Shown piece by piece: positions 1 through 13,245 of a DNA stretch of 64,000 nt. Source of the DNA: Theobroma cacao (taxonomy: Eukaryota; Streptophyta; Magnoliopsida; Malvales; Malvaceae); contig NC_030854.1 in the NCBI RefSeq assembly GCF_000208745.1, forward strand, positions 28,947,056-29,011,055, written 5' to 3'. Within the stretch, counting starts at the first letter, position 1. Each line of letters opens with the position of its first letter. The notes under the pieces were generated by a model. That model was not told the DNA's origin, made no database searches, and was given only the letters and a program-made list of their open reading frames with translations. The position numbers were made by a program, and so were the translations under genes.

Positions 1-2202
1 AACACAAATGAAAAATTAACATACCATTGAATTACAAATTTAGATGAAACTAAAATATGTGAGACCATCGTGCAATCGACAACATACATACAAGGATAAG
101 GAAAAGAAGTAGGAATTATTTATTCTTACATGCATTGTATGAGTCTTCCCACTACTTGTCACACCATAAGCAAAAATGGTGCCTGTGAACAGAATTCAAC
201 ACTGTAAGCTACAGGAACAAAAATGCTTTGAGAAATACAAATTAAATGCCAGAAGTTTCAATATCAATCCATCAACTTCTGATGCAAAACTGCAAATACT
301 TCTATTCAGTGAAGGTGGCTTTTTGCCTGAAACAATAGTCACCAAGGAAGGTTAGGATACCTTGTAAGCAAATCTATTGGCTCCAGAAATATCAAATTGA
401 GTTTTGCTATGTTAAAATGGTCTTCCTACAGAGTGATTACAAGGCAGAGGGCTGAAGTAGGACCAATTAACAATTAGGTCTCAATCCAGTGCTGTGAATG
501 GTCAAGATAATTGCAGTCACTAACAAATGACCATATGCAAAAGCACTCTGAAAACCTCTTCTACTCTGGAAGCCCACTCAAATGATCTTATAAGCCAAAA
601 TCACCAGATTCAATCTTGCCCTTAGTAGGAAGCCTTGGCAATATCTTCAAATCTTGTTATAGATTCTGAAAGAGTGACCAAAACTATGCAGGTCACAAAG
701 CCAGCAGTTTTGCCTGGTCACAGGCAAGCATTCACAATATCATCAGCCCATGGTGCATCAAACTAAACAAAACTATTAAGTCTCATAATAGCCTTAACAT
801 TAGTTCAATAGGTGGTCATTGAATAATCTCTGTCCTTATCAACTAGTTCGTTAACTTTCTTTTGGCCACCGTTGATAATTCAAAAGTAATGAATTCCTTT
901 TCTAGTAAAAGCCCCACTGAGAAAACAAGGACACCGTATTTCATCGGATAAGGATAGAATTCAAGCAAGCTATGAATGATGTAAGAGCCAAGTTCACTAA
1001 GAAGAGGGATCTTCACAATTTACCATTGATGCCTTCCATCGCACCATTGACAACATGCTGAGCAGCAACATCATAGACATGGCGCGTAGTAGTTGTAGGG
1101 CCAAAAACTCGATCTAGAAGCATAAGAAGTAACAGATCAATTAACTGAAATATAGAATGCTTAAAAAATTTTATACCAAAAAAAGAAAAAGGTTCACTTG
1201 ATAATATATATACTTTACGTCAATGAGCCAGATGCCTCAAATAAAAATGAGAGAAAAGTAAGTTTTTCTTAAAATTTAGATAAAGTACAAATGAGCAAGT
1301 ACTTGTCAAACCTCCTACAGTATCATTGTGCTATTTCACACACATAGACAACTCAAACCTTAATCTGAACTTAATGAAGCTTCTGTACACAATAAAAAAT
1401 GACAAACCAGAAACAGAACATGCTCAACCTAAGAATGTTAAATTTACATATAAATAGTCGAGGGAGAAATGTTCCACCAAAACATAAAAATTAGAATCCT
1501 CAAAAATTAAAACAATTTTAGGGGCCGAAAACAACCTAGAAGGTGACACCGATGTTATGAAATGAGGTTTCGAATATTTCTAGCTCTTTGCTACCTAAAT
1601 TTCCCCAACAAATATTTTTGTTCTACATTTTTCATTAGTTAGTGTCTAGTAAACATGACTCCGAGTAAAACCCAAGGGTTCCTTCCATCAAGTGCATCAT
1701 ATTACCTGATCATTGAAATTCTCGTCTAAAAAAACAGTCAGCTGACAAAATCTACAAAACTAACCATATGCGTATGCTATGGACGGATTATGTTCATTTC
1801 TCACAATAGTCTCCCCATCTGCATACCAAGCAATCTCCTCGCCATGACGAATTTCCCTCGGACTACATCCACGAACGCCAATCAAATTTATAAGCCTTCA
1901 TCGACAAATAAATGAAACAAAATACTGACAGAGAGCTAAAACAAGATAATGTACCTGAGAGGACGAAACCTAACCGTGACGGTGACATTCTCTTTGGATC
2001 GGTCGGCATCCAAATGCAAATTTTCAGAGTAAAAGTATTGTGGCTTGCTTCGAGCCGATGAAGATGCTGGCGAGCTCTGGCCATCGATAGATGTTTCTAG
2101 GAACTGTTTTGATGATGAAGTTGTTGAAGATGAAGGTGAATTTGCAGCTTTTAAGTTGCTTGAACCTAATTTCTTTGATTTCAGTCCTCTTTTCGACGAC
2201 AT
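1..2202 (-). CDS. KIN-7 family kinesin-like protein, 5' part (runs off left edge)
   Basis: Microtubule motor ATPase, N-terminal half of the head only. Four coding exons can be read on the minus strand: 1955-2202, 1765-1862, 1024-1113 and 130-182; phases join exactly and give 163 residues before the gene leaves the window. Residues 1-75 are a Ser-rich leader (MSSKRGLKSKK...), the motor begins with VTVTVRFRPLSPREIR at about 77, followed by AYAYDRVFGPTTTTR and the P-loop GVTSSGKT at 152-159, whose GVTSSGKT form is typical of plant KIN-7/MKRP-like kinesins. The start is the ATG at 2202; a GTG six bases upstream in frame is not a credible plant start. Switch regions, neck and tail lie outside. The leader could act as an organelle-targeting or unstructured region; I cannot decide. 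Close in memory to Arabidopsis At3g12020, whose neighbour At3g12010 matches the next gene here. Confidence 0.93.
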
Positions 2203-3100
2203 TTTCACTTCAACAAAATATCACTCCCTTTTACACACAGGAAGAAGAAAAAAAAACAAAAATCAATTAGAAAAACAACTCGAAAATAGAAACCATAAAA
2301 TCGGAGAAAAAAACAAAGTAGAAATTAGTTTTCGAAAATAGCTACACTGTAACAAAATTGATTTTTAGAAATAGAAAGTCGAAGCAATTTCAAAATTTTT
2401 GAGTTTCCTCAAGTAATCAAATTGTTCTTTAAGAGCGAAGAAATATCTCCTTTCCCAGTCAACATTGTAGATAAATTCAGTTGACTTTTCAGAATGCAAA
2501 AAGAACCAAAAAAAAAGAGAAAAAAGAAAATCACTTCCTTTCTACATCCTCAATTTTCTCACCAATCAAACACATAAAAAACATACCCATTTCAAAAAAG
2601 AGAAAAAATGCATGACGATAAAACAGCTAAAAATTCTTTTTTATCCCAAAACTTCACCTCTTCAATCCGAAAGAAAAAAAAAACCACCAAAATTTTTCTT
2701 TAGATTTGCTTTTGTTGACCTTCAGTTATACTTTAATGCATTTTAACAAAAGAAAGTTTACCTTGACAGAATCAGAGGAGCATTGTGGATAATACAAACG
2801 GAGAGTTCTAAGATCTTTTTCGAAGTGAGAGAGAAAAAAAAATAGAATCTACAGATCTACCAGTTAGAAGAAAGAATTGAGAGAGTAAAAAAGATTAAGA
2901 GTCTTTGTATATACAAAAAAAGGATTACAAGAAAAACATCATAATCACTCATCAGTACGAGAGTAAAAGAAAGAAAAAGAGAACTGCTCTTTTTTGCCCT
3001 TTTGATTCTTTTCTTTTTCTTATTCCGCTCTAATTTTAGTAGGAAGAGTAGCTTTTTTGCTTGCCTTGGAAGCGATACCCTTCATCAAAGCCAAAGGCAA
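2203..3100 (-). promoter_or_regulatory. KIN-7 5' leader with probable leader intron, and promoter
   Basis: On the minus strand a good donor CAAG/GTAAAC lies at 2762/2761 and a pyrimidine-rich stretch ends in an acceptor at about 2228, so a 5' UTR intron of about 530 bases (2228-2761) is likely, with the first exon upstream of it in the GA-rich stretch near 2800-2900. This is inferred from splice-site shape only. The rest is purine/pyrimidine-rich promoter-like DNA with no clear TATA box. Confidence 0.4.
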
Positions 3101-4689
3101 ACGGCAATTTTCAGTCCTCCGACCTTTTTAAGAGCAAATAAAAAATTAAAAAGAAAAAACAAATGGGTGCTGTAATTCCTGCATGAGGATTGAATTTCTT
3201 TTTCTTTTTTCTTTTTTTTCTTTAGCGCGAAAATGAGTAATGAGTGTACAAGACACGATCACAGGAGTCGCGTGAGAATGGGGTAAGTAACAGTGGGGTC
3301 AAACAAGTGTGGGACCCAAGTTTCGCGGTGGTACACGTGCCGGAATCTGCGATGTTTAATTAGCTTTTTCCCAGTTGGCAGCTACGAAATAAGACAAATT
3401 TTTGCTAAAAAACCTAAAATCTTAGTACTGTTTTCCTTTTCTTTTCTTTTTTCGATTTTGTCATATTTTGTAATAATAATGAAATACTTTGTTTTGATTA
3501 AAATTTAGAAGTCAAAATTCAAAAACCTAACTCATATTTTTCTTTGATGTGAACCATTTTCGAATATTTGATCACTCATATTCCCAACTGCGGGTCCCTC
3601 TCATAATTCCTACAATGATTTAATTTTTTAAATAAAATATTCTTATTTTTTAAATTTTAATCAAAATTATACAAAAATATATTAATTTTTAAAATAAATA
3701 CTTCATTCCAAAAATATTTTTTCGTTAGACACGTAAATTCAATTATTAATATTTTTATCAATTTGATAACGTGATAAGAGTAAAAAAATAATTTTACTTT
3801 TAATTAATTTTTAAAATTATTATTATATAATTTTATTAATTTTTTATTTATTAAAAAAAAATACCTCTTTAGGGAGCACCTATTTGTTCTTGGGGAGCTG
3901 AGAAGCAACGATCAGTGTTTCTTATTCTTTTTATTTTTTATAAAAAATATAATAGTATTTTTTAAATTAATAAAAAAAATATTTTAATTTTTTCATAACT
4001 TTTATTAATAGTATTTACACTTTTAGAGTGGAGTGTTCATTTCGAAAACTAATATACCGGTTTAAAATTTCGATTAAAACTTAAAATGTATAGGTATTTT
4101 ACCTTACTTTTTTTGTTAGTATTAGAAAAAGATTTGAATCTAATATTTTGATTAGAAGATCTATATACCTATTATTTAGATAATAATTATAATTATTTTT
4201 TCCACTCAAGTTAATAATTTTAACATATAGCATGATTTAATCGTTAGTCTTAAAAAAAACTACTTCAATTCTTTATTTTTTTAAAGTAATAAGTCTTTAT
4301 TTATTTGGAAACTGATTCATTAATAAACCAAAATATAATTCAAATATCTAAATACGTATTTTTAAACTTTAATTATTAAATCCAATATTTGACTATAATT
4401 TAAATATCAAATGTAATTAAATTAACTTTTTTCCGTAAAAGAAACTATCACCTTCACATACAGTTGTTCGATCTTGTAACTTTGCTATAAGACACAAAAC
4501 AGTAGGGCCTAAATGGCTAAAATCATGAAGATTCGGTGGCGGTGGCGGTGCAAATTACCAAAGAAGGACGATTGTAGAGATTGCAATAAAAGCAATTTGT
4601 TCCCTATTGCAATTTGGGAGAAAGAACGTGTTGAAAAACATAATATCTAAGAATTTTGCAAGTGGCGTGTTAAGAGTATCATGCAACTC
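3101..4689. other. AT-rich intergenic DNA
   Basis: No coding frame, RNA gene or clear repeat boundary. A short GC-richer patch at 3230-3360 contains a CACGTG G-box (about 3334) and may belong to the kinesin promoter. The rest is strongly AT-rich with poly-A/T runs. Confidence 0.5.
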
Positions 4690-5625
4690 TTTTTAATGAC
4701 ATAAATAAGTCCTCCAATTATAACGAAATTTTTGTTAAAGCCATCACTCTTTCATTTGATGCAATTAAGTCCTTATATTATTACCTTTTTACGATTAAGT
4801 CCAATTTAAATGAAAAATGCTGATGTCACTAACAGACAGTTATCTCATCTATGTTTGCAATCCATGTGGACAAATCCAGCTGATACGACACTTACACGCC
4901 CATGAAACTAGCTGACATGGCAATTCTCAAAAGATAAGAAATTAAAAATCATCAATAATATTTAATTATGACAAACGTAATGATACAAAATAAATTTAGC
5001 TAAATTCATTATAAAATAATAAAAAATATATAAACAAAAGCCCAATTTCGTGTTACCTCAATCTCCAAACTTCAACGCCACCTCGTTGCAACAACCAAAA
5101 ATTGAATTAAAAATCAAAAGACACCCAGTATTTTGTTTTTTTGATTCTTTATCACTTTCCCTTCCAATCATTATATCTTTTGAATTTTTGAGGTTTGACT
5201 CTGTTTGGTTCTTAAGAAAATGTGGAAAAGAGATGATTTTGAATAACTAAAAAGCTTAGAGGAAGAACCCATTTTTTCCTGAATTTTACTTATAATTTTT
5301 TAATTGGCTTTCTAATTGTATTAGTACAACAATTGGTGGGTCTGTTTTGGTTTTTATTAGTCATTAGTAATTTGTGATTTGGCTTATTTTTATGCATTTT
5401 TATTTAAGAATAATTTTTTATTTATTTAGCATTTAAGTAAGTGCTGCTTTGGACATGTTGGCATTAGAAATCGTTAGCACATGATAGTACATGAGTTTTG
5501 TTGTCCAAAATTGGGTTTTAATGTTTTAAAATGGTAGTATAAGGGTTTGATTGTCTTAAATAAATAATAAGGGTTTTAGTGAAAATTTTGTCTTTAATTT
5601 GAATGCTGATTTACCCATTATGCCT
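4690..5625. mobile_element. Candidate degenerate TIR element (MULE-like)
   Basis: The left 150 bases (from about 4700, AATAAGTCCTCCAATTATAA...) resemble, in inverted orientation, the right 150 bases (about 5470-5620); both carry the spaced pattern CCTTATA..TA..ACC.TTTT followed by CCAATTT. The similarity is patchy. The middle (5050-5260) is less AT-rich and has a 66-codon frame with no recognised domain. It could be a non-autonomous MULE with a captured fragment, or chance similarity of AT-rich ends. Confidence 0.3.
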
Positions 5626-5792
5626 TTTATACATATGGACTGAACCGTTACATATGAAAGTTACATAATCTATGAACCCTTTCTCGTCATTTTCATTTAA
5701 ATTAAAATTACTATGGTAAAAAAAAATAAGGAAATGATGATAATTAGAGTCACTCAAAATGGGAATACAAATTCTATTACTGATCCCATATA

Positions 5793-5987
5793 GTAGAGGC
5801 GAAGTCAGGATTTTAGGTTTGAGAAGATAAAAATAAAAAGTTTAATATTTGAGGGGATGAAATTATAAAATTTTAAAAAAATTAAGGGTAAAATTAGAAA
5901 TATTTAAAATAAAATAAGAAAAAATTTATAAATTTTTGAAACTTTGCTTGGCGAGGACTCCTACTAATTGCTTCCCTCTGCTTGTGC
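5793..5987 (+). mobile_element. Small MITE, copy 1 (about 195 bp)
   Basis: Starts GTAGAGGCGAAGTCAGG and ends with the inverted counterpart TCCCTCTGCTTGTGC. The whole element aligns in opposite orientation with 39356-39539, including the shared internal text TTTAATATTTGAGGGGATG. Target duplication is unclear here (CATATA left, ATATGA right). Non-coding. Confidence 0.65.
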
Positions 5988-6012
5988 ATATGAATAAGAG
6001 ATCATATGGATC

Positions 6013-6302
6013 TTGGATATATAAATATAAGCATTTCACCACCTATCAGATATGTCTTTTAGGTTGAAAACGTACACTTACGACAAAGGGTATTATAACA
6101 AATCCACATCTTCATTAATGTGGGACTTTCATGAAGGATACAAGATTTGAGATAAACTCTTACCAATGTAATTCTCTCCTCTTATAGGTAAAGAACCCGT
6201 GCAACGAGAGCTTCGTTTCACAAATGGGTGAGTTTTGGATATATAAATATGACTTTCATCACTTATTATGTTTATTTTTTGAGTTGAAAATGTGTATCTA
6301 TA
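6013..6302. repeat. Two dispersed direct repeats of about 70 bp
   Basis: TTGGATATATAAATAT followed by TTTCA(C/T)CAC and GTTGAAAA(C/T)GT occurs at 6013-6084 and again at 6235-6302. Between them is ATGTGGGACTTTC, a string common in plant LTR and snRNA-type promoters. It is probably a remnant of LTR-derived sequence; class unresolved. Confidence 0.4.
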
Positions 6303-6400
6303 ATACTGACAGGACATACATTTGATAATAAAAGAATGCATGTGAGATCTTAAACTCAAATCATACTACTTTTTATAAAATGTTAAAAGAATTGAATATT

Positions 6401-6515
6401 GAATTATGTTACATATACAGTCGTTGGATTTGATGATTTTTTGAGGTACATTATGCTTGAATTATGTTACATATATAGTCATTGGATTTGATATTTTTTG
6501 AGATACATTATGCTT
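6401..6515. repeat. Tandem duplication, 2 x 57/58 bp
   Basis: GAATTATGTTACATATACAG...TTATGCTT (6401-6458) is repeated head to tail at 6459-6515 with few substitutions and a short deletion. Non-coding. Confidence 0.85.
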
Positions 6516-6904
6516 TTCCCATGTCTTTTTCCAATTGAAAAAAAATCAATGTTATACTTATAAAGGATTATAATAAATTAAGCAAAAACTAATAACAAAT
6601 CTTTCCCTAAACAAAGTAATGTAATTAATAATGAACTTATCGCACTAATCTACTTAAATTAATAATGTTTCTCTAGAGGATTCAATAGATCAATACATCT
6701 TTAAGATATCAATGTATTTTCTAATAAAATGAACATACAACAAGGTGATATTTCAACATCTTAAGAGATTAACTCATCTTTTGATAAGAAGAGCATATGA
6801 CAAGATGATATCCCAATCTAATTATAAAAAATATTTTAAGAAGGAAGTGTAAAATAGAGTCAATCACACGCTTAGATTAAAAAAGTTCTTTCCTCATTTT
6901 AATT

Positions 6905-7520
6905 TTAGATAAAATAACTCGACAAGATATTTATTCAAGCTAAGATAAGATAGCTTGATAAAATTTTATCTTTGTATAATCTATCTAGTCCTATATTTGC
7001 ACTATAAATACATTAAAATTGAACACAAATGAGTAGGCTTTATTTTCATCTTTAATACTCCTTTTTATTTTTTTTTATATGATATTAGGGCCATATTTTG
7101 CTCAAATTTCTGAGAAATGCAATGCTGAGGATTGAGTTCGTTTTCCTATATATAATTGATCAAAACAAACAAATTTCTCTAGAGGATGGTTCTTACTTTT
7201 ATTATTTTTATTGTTGTATGTTTTATCTTTTTTGTATTGCATGCATGTTTGTGCCTCATTGGCCTAGCTTAAAAGCTTCTCTACAAAAGCAGAACAGCTA
7301 CCAGGAAGACACAGAAGTCCCAGAGAAGACAGAAAACTCCCAGCAAGACAGCAGCAAACATATATTTTTTGCAAGATGAAGATAGAATAAGATTTGTTTA
7401 TTTAATCTTAGATAAGATAGCTTGATAAGATTTTATCTTTGTAATCATACATCCAATCTTATGAACAGGCTTTATTTTCATCTTTAATACTATATACTTT
7501 TTATTCATTTTTATATTCTC
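6905..7520 (+). mobile_element. Candidate TRIM-like LTR element, decayed
   Basis: Two similar blocks, about 6905-7078 and 7385-7520, share GATAAGATAGCTTGATAA, TTTTATCTTTGTA and GGCTTTATTTTCATCTTTAATACT. Just inside the first block, at 7080-7093, TGATATTAGGGCCA matches 11 of 14 bases of the tRNA-iMet primer site TGGTATCAGAGCCA. The roughly 300-base interior has no retroelement protein. Block ends do not show clear TG...CA borders, and one copy lacks about 35 bases, so this is a reasoned guess. Confidence 0.4.
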
Positions 7521-8497
7521 TTCCCTCGCCAAACCTTGAAACAAAACCAGTTAATAACTCTGCTCCAAGCACTCAAAGCCAACAATCACACTACCTTATT
7601 AACAAAGTGATAAGCCTTTCCTTAAGAGTTTGAATCTTACACTGGGATTAAATTATAATATAATCCAAATCATGCTGAGAATATTAACCACATGGAATAA
7701 ATTGATAATTCAAGATTAATAGTAACTAATAAAAGAAAATGTTCTCCATTATATAATCCAAAACGATATGTAAAAGAATTGAAATTGAAATCCGAGACCC
7801 TTCGTCTACCACCAGATCGCTTCCTTTGATTGCTATTGTACCTACCATTTGTTTCTCTTTGGAAAGACAGAAATGAACTGTAACAGGTAACCGACAGCTG
7901 TTGGTAAAGGTTTGTTTTCCTTTTAACTTTTTTTGGTCTTGTTTTTGGACCAAATGGTGGAACCATGATGACCACTTTGCATCGACGAATGCAGGTGGAA
8001 TTTAGTGATCACTTTAATCTTGTCGCTGAAATATTGTAATTGTGGGGTTCCTTACACGTTAGGATGAAACAAATATTTTCCCAAGTTTTTTCTCAAGCAT
8101 TATCAAGTTGACTCCAATACTCTTGTCCTTTAACATCATATAGCTTGAGACTGGAATGACAGCCATCCAATTATTTTATATTTTTAGGCCAGTTTATTTT
8201 CATGCATAATTAAAGCTTATTTTATGTAAATGTCAATTATCATGTAAGTGACGTGATTGATTTGTTGGCAAGAATTGAGAAAAAAAAAAATGCACGAAGC
8301 ATTGTTGTTAAATTCAACAAATTTAGTGATCAAATAGTAGACTCGATGATTTGATCTTTGAATTGAGTCGATCTTTTAATTAGATTGTTTGTGCGATTGA
8401 TGTGAAAAAACTCATATTAATCCATTGAGATTATAAAATATCAATGTAACCTACGGAGATACATACTCCGAACAACCTCCCCGTTATGCTTTTGTAA

Positions 8498-8549
<52 letters not shown>

Positions 8550-10084
8550 GTGCTTTTCAAGTTGTTAAATTTAAAAGCAACAATTGAAGGTGCACCTGGT
8601 GATGTTGAAGGAAATGTAACTATCAAATACATTTTTTGTATTTGATTTCTTGTTCTTTTCAGGGTATACTAAAATAAATTCTAATTGCTTTTGCAAGTGG
8701 GAATAGTCCTCAATTAATGTGGTCTATTCATTACGGTAAAGGGTGTTTTAATATTGCATATATATATAATATATATTCATTCTTTGCCCTAGAAAAAGAA
8801 AAGAAAAAAGGTTGTTGGGTTAATAACATTTATCACAATGAAAGCCTGCCACGTTTCATTGATTTTTGGTCACTTTCTCATTTATGAGAATCAAATTTCA
8901 ACTTCACCATTCATCAGTAATCATCATCCAATAAGTTAAAGTACATATAAATATATATATATAAAATTAACATATTNTTGAAGGACAAGAAAATTGAAAG
9001 GCATGCATTAAAAACAAGTGGTTCAGGCGAACTTATGCCACAGCTCACGAGCTGAGGCAGACAGATGCATTATAAATGTTTATTGTGTTGACTGTTATTC
9101 GAGTTAATGGTTTGTTTTTTTCTGTTTGATTGTTGCTGTGGAGGGCGTACCCATGTGTTGCCATGCCAACACAAAGGCTTTAGTTTTAAAAGAGTGGTTC
9201 GTTTATACACAGCTTTTTTGTCTAGTGGAATTATACTTTATTAATGATTAAAATAAGTACGAATATTAACCTAAAAAAAGAAAGTCAATACCTAATATAA
9301 AGTTCTGCTCTCCAACAAATTATGAAAGTATAAAATGGCAAAAGAGAAAAAAAAATGTAGAAGTTCACCCTCTGCCCTGCACTGCACTGCACTGCAATAT
9401 GTCTAACTGATCAGAATCAGAGATTCTAACTTTTTGCTTAGATATATTACCAACTAATTCTGTCTACAATAAACAAATGCATCAAACATCTGGAAAGTTC
9501 AGTACAAATTATGCATATATACACACACCACCATTACTCAGTGTTCTTGAAATAATGATGAAGAAAACAATAATAAAAATGGTGAGCATTGAAATTTCAG
9601 TGCCATAATTTATGGTATCTAGCTAGGGTTAATTATGGGTGTCAATTACCATTACTAATACTTATAATGTTACAATATTTCATAATATATGATATCATAA
9701 TTTAATTTGATGGTGCAATGGAAGCACTATTACTATATATATATATATATTATTTAAGCAGAAGTAGTTTGCAAATGATTATTAGAAGTGAAGGGTAGGT
9801 GTGTATGGTTACTATAATACTATAACATATTATAGATTAACATTAATAATGGCTATTGAAAAAGTTTCCACCACATGTATATAATTTATATCAACAACCT
9901 CTCCTCTCTCTCTCTCTCTTAATTTACGCTCTTCAAATATGATGTGTTGACAAACCCCAATAAGATTGTTAATGATGTTAACAATTGCTTAAGTTATCTG
10001 GAAATTAATGATCCTCTGGTGGGACTGATCGCACTGATAAGCAATATATAATCACAATTGTTTAATTCATGCTGCAAAACCAAG

Positions 10085-10124
<40 letters not shown>

Positions 10125-12059
10125 GTAATCATGTTGGTCTTTTTTCCTCAAGAAGTTATCTTTACACATAATTTCAAAATTTTGATGAGATGTGTAGCCT
10201 TTACATTAATTAACGTGAAAATAGATTGATATCTTCATTTTATTATTGATTTATATACCAATAAAATGAAAAATAGACTCCTTCTGTTTCTATACACATG
10301 AAAGCATATACATATAGACATTGACTAATCTAAAATTAAGAGAGGATAGCTTAAGGCTAAAGGAAATAGCAGTAAAACTATGGGGGTTGCTTGATAATTG
10401 CTAATGCATTTCATTGCAGCTATATGAGTGAAAATAAAAGATGGTAACAGGTAGAATTTTGGTATTTTAAAAAAATTCTATACGTGTCATTTCTTAACAA
10501 AGTTTGATTTCTCATTATCTTTGGTATGCAATAGTAAATTGGATATAGAGACAATTAACTAAAGATTACCTTTCATGAAATCTAGAAAACTCATTTTTCA
10601 TACTTTAATTGGCATCCCCAAAGCCAACTTCTTTCTAATTACTCCTCATACTTATTAACAAATTTGTTGAAAAATAAGTACACATGAGTATTAGACATAT
10701 ATAACCAAAGTGAATTTTAAGTTATAAAAATCGACCTTACTATAAGATTAACCATTAAGCATGTCAAGATAAATGAATGAATCATTTTTATTTTGAGCAT
10801 TGGAGAGAATGTTAACCGAAATTTCAAATACGGCGAGATTGTTCAATTTGACGTAAGTGGTCTCACATTCGAATCTTATTGAAGGTTGGACATAAAAAAG
10901 TCAATATCTAAAGTAATTAGTAAATTAATTATGTGACGAAACAATCATTATCAGATTATATCCAATTCAATCTTATATAAATTGAAGTGCCTAGATGGAT
11001 TTCATAAAGAAAAACATCATCCAATAAAATGAAATAACGTCAATCTTTATCCAAAGACCTAACATCTATCTTAATCAAACCAACTTAAAAATATGCAAAA
11101 CATGCACGCTCATCAGATGACAAGCATCCTTCTAACTCTCACTTACCGGCAGATATGCTTTAATAATTTAAGTTTTATTTTTTAAAAATATATAATAAGG
11201 TTTTTGGTAGAATATAGGATTATTAATATAAAGAAAAATTAATTATTTAATGGTGCATCTCAGTCTCAAAGCTCCTAATGGATGTCTCCATTTGCGTTAA
11301 AGAAACAAAACCTTGGATTATATTTTCTTTTCTATATAAGCATCTTTTTCTGGTACGAAATCGCCCCCTTTAGAGATGCTTTCATTATTTTAATGCTATC
11401 CAAGGCTGATGCACCATAATTTCATGGTAGGTTTCAAATCGTTTTCTCCATAGTTGCTTTTTTTTTTTTTTTGTACCATTGCTGTTTGGATCTATCGAAG
11501 AATATTATTATTTATGTTAATTTTAAATTAATTACCATCTTTTGCAATCAGTCAATTTATTGATAAACGTATAAAAACTAAACTTTATATGATCACCGGC
11601 CAAAAGTATTTGTATTTACATATTTGTTGAAATTAATTTGATTTTGGGGTCCCGACACAGCTATATGTGTATATGTCAATGTAAAAATCTTGTTAATAGG
11701 ATATTGTTATAAAGTTTTATTTTGATATATGAAAATTTTGAATTATGCAATGAGAAATAGTTCTCTCGTCTGGTGTCTCGTGTGTCTTCTAATTATATTT
11801 CACTGTGTTTATATTAAGATTCAAAATTGAAATCTTCAAAATAAGATCTCAAAATTTAACCGATTGAGATATTTGACAAGCTTAATGTTATAATGATGTA
11901 ACAACGACTACTGATTAAAAATAAACAATGTGCCAAATTTGGCCAGCAAATGCAAAGATGTGAAAGAACAATGCAGTAGTTTTAATTCTTAACTCTTTGA
12001 TTAAGTATTGATATCAATCATCTAAAAGTTTGATAGCAATTATTGAGAAAAGGAAATTA
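7521..12059. other. Long AT-rich intergenic region
   Basis: No gene recognised on either strand. Contains (TA)n runs at 8502-8542, 9736-9752 and 10087-10118, a (CT)n run at 9903-9919, and one undetermined base (N) at 8977. Around 10800-10930 lies text (GACGTAAGTGGTCTCACATT) that looks like a dispersed repeat, but no boundaries can be set. Short frames such as 7670-7975 (minus) show no domain. Confidence 0.5.
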
Positions 12060-13245
12060 TGAGGAATAACCTTTTTCATAAAGGCATTTCAAAAATAATC
12101 ATCAAAATAAATATAACCGTTTTTAGCCATATTTAATCATGACTTAACAAAAATACTCTTAAAATTATTTCAAATCAATTAAACCATTCATCATAATTTC
12201 TGTCCATTTGTATTTTCGATTTCTCTCTCACCATCCCACTTTCTTTAATTTTATCGATTTTTCTCTTTAGCATTCGTTTGTTATGCTCAAATTTCTCTCT
12301 CATATGTTTTCAGATTTCTCTTTCTTGCGCTTTCAATATGCATTTTAATGTGCTTGGGTTGATGACTATTTGGAGAATTTGATTTTTAGGTATTTTGGAT
12401 AAAACTAAAATGGTAGAAATAATTTGAAATAGCTTCTAATTGGATCAATTCGGGATTTAGACACTAATAAATTCAAAATTTTGAAACTTATAAATTTAGG
12501 TTTTAAATTTTTTTTCGATTTTTAGTCGAAATAGGTGTTTTAGATAAGAAAATTTGTATTTTAATTTATGAAAACATGTTAGAAATACTTTAATCAGTGT
12601 CAAATTGTCAAAAAAAAAATGACAAGAGTTGAAAAAATTTGAAGTTTTGATTCGTAAGTAACAACATTTTAAGTATTAAAATGAAACAAAATATTTTTGA
12701 ATATGGCGTGTAACAATAATATTTTTTCAACATGGCGTGTAACAATAATATTTTTTTTTTCAAAATAGCGTGTAACAACCTAACCATGACGTGTCACATG
12801 TTTTTGTAGATGGAGTGTAACAACCTAACCATGGTGTGTCATATATTTTTGTATATGACGTGTAACAACCTAACCATGACATGTAACAACCTAACCATGA
12901 CGTGTCACATGTTTTTGTACATAACGTGTCACATGTTTTTGTACATAACGTGTAACATGTTTTTGTACATTGTGTGTAATATATTTTTGTACATGACGTA
13001 TAACAACCTAACATGACGTATCACATGTTTTTGTACATGACATTTAACAACTTAACCATGACATGTAATAACTTAATCATGACGTGTAACATGTTTTTAT
13101 ACATGACATGTAACATATTTTTATACATAACGCGTGACATCATGACGTGTAATTTCATTAAAAGTAATTTTATCAAAATTGATTAAAAATAATTAAATTA
13201 TAAAAAAAATTATTTTTAAAAACATATTATCTATAAGGGTTATTT
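12060..13245. mobile_element. Candidate TIR element carrying a minisatellite
   Basis: The left end (AGGAATAACCTTTTTCATAA..., about 12062-12175) and the reverse complement of the right end (AAAATAACCCTTATAGATAA..., about 13140-13245) are alike over about 100 bases, consistent with degenerate terminal inverted repeats. No transposase. The interior right half is the minisatellite listed separately. A smaller element at 51179-51680 contains the same core words. Confidence 0.4.
12695..13150. repeat. Minisatellite built on a (C)ATGACGTGT(A/C)ACA core
   Basis: Imperfect tandem units of two kinds alternate: CATGACGTGTAACAACCTAAC and CATGACGTGTCACATGTTTTTGTA. About twenty cores occur in 450 bases. 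The core has near-dyad ACGT and ACATGT steps, so long frames on both strands are merely translations of the repeat (Cys/Thr- or Asn/Met-rich) and are not genes. Confidence 0.85.

Noticed and set aside
2203..2208. GTG start upstream in frame of the kinesin ATG
   Set aside because: Gives only two extra residues and GTG is not a normal plant nuclear start; the ATG at 2202 is used.
12760..13016. Overlapping frames on both strands, one Cys/Thr-rich
   Set aside because: They are direct translations of the minisatellite; the apparent repeat protein has no start context or family.
12695..13150. Possible CRISPR-like array
   Set aside because: Units are contiguous and imperfect with no unique spacers, and the genome is a plant.
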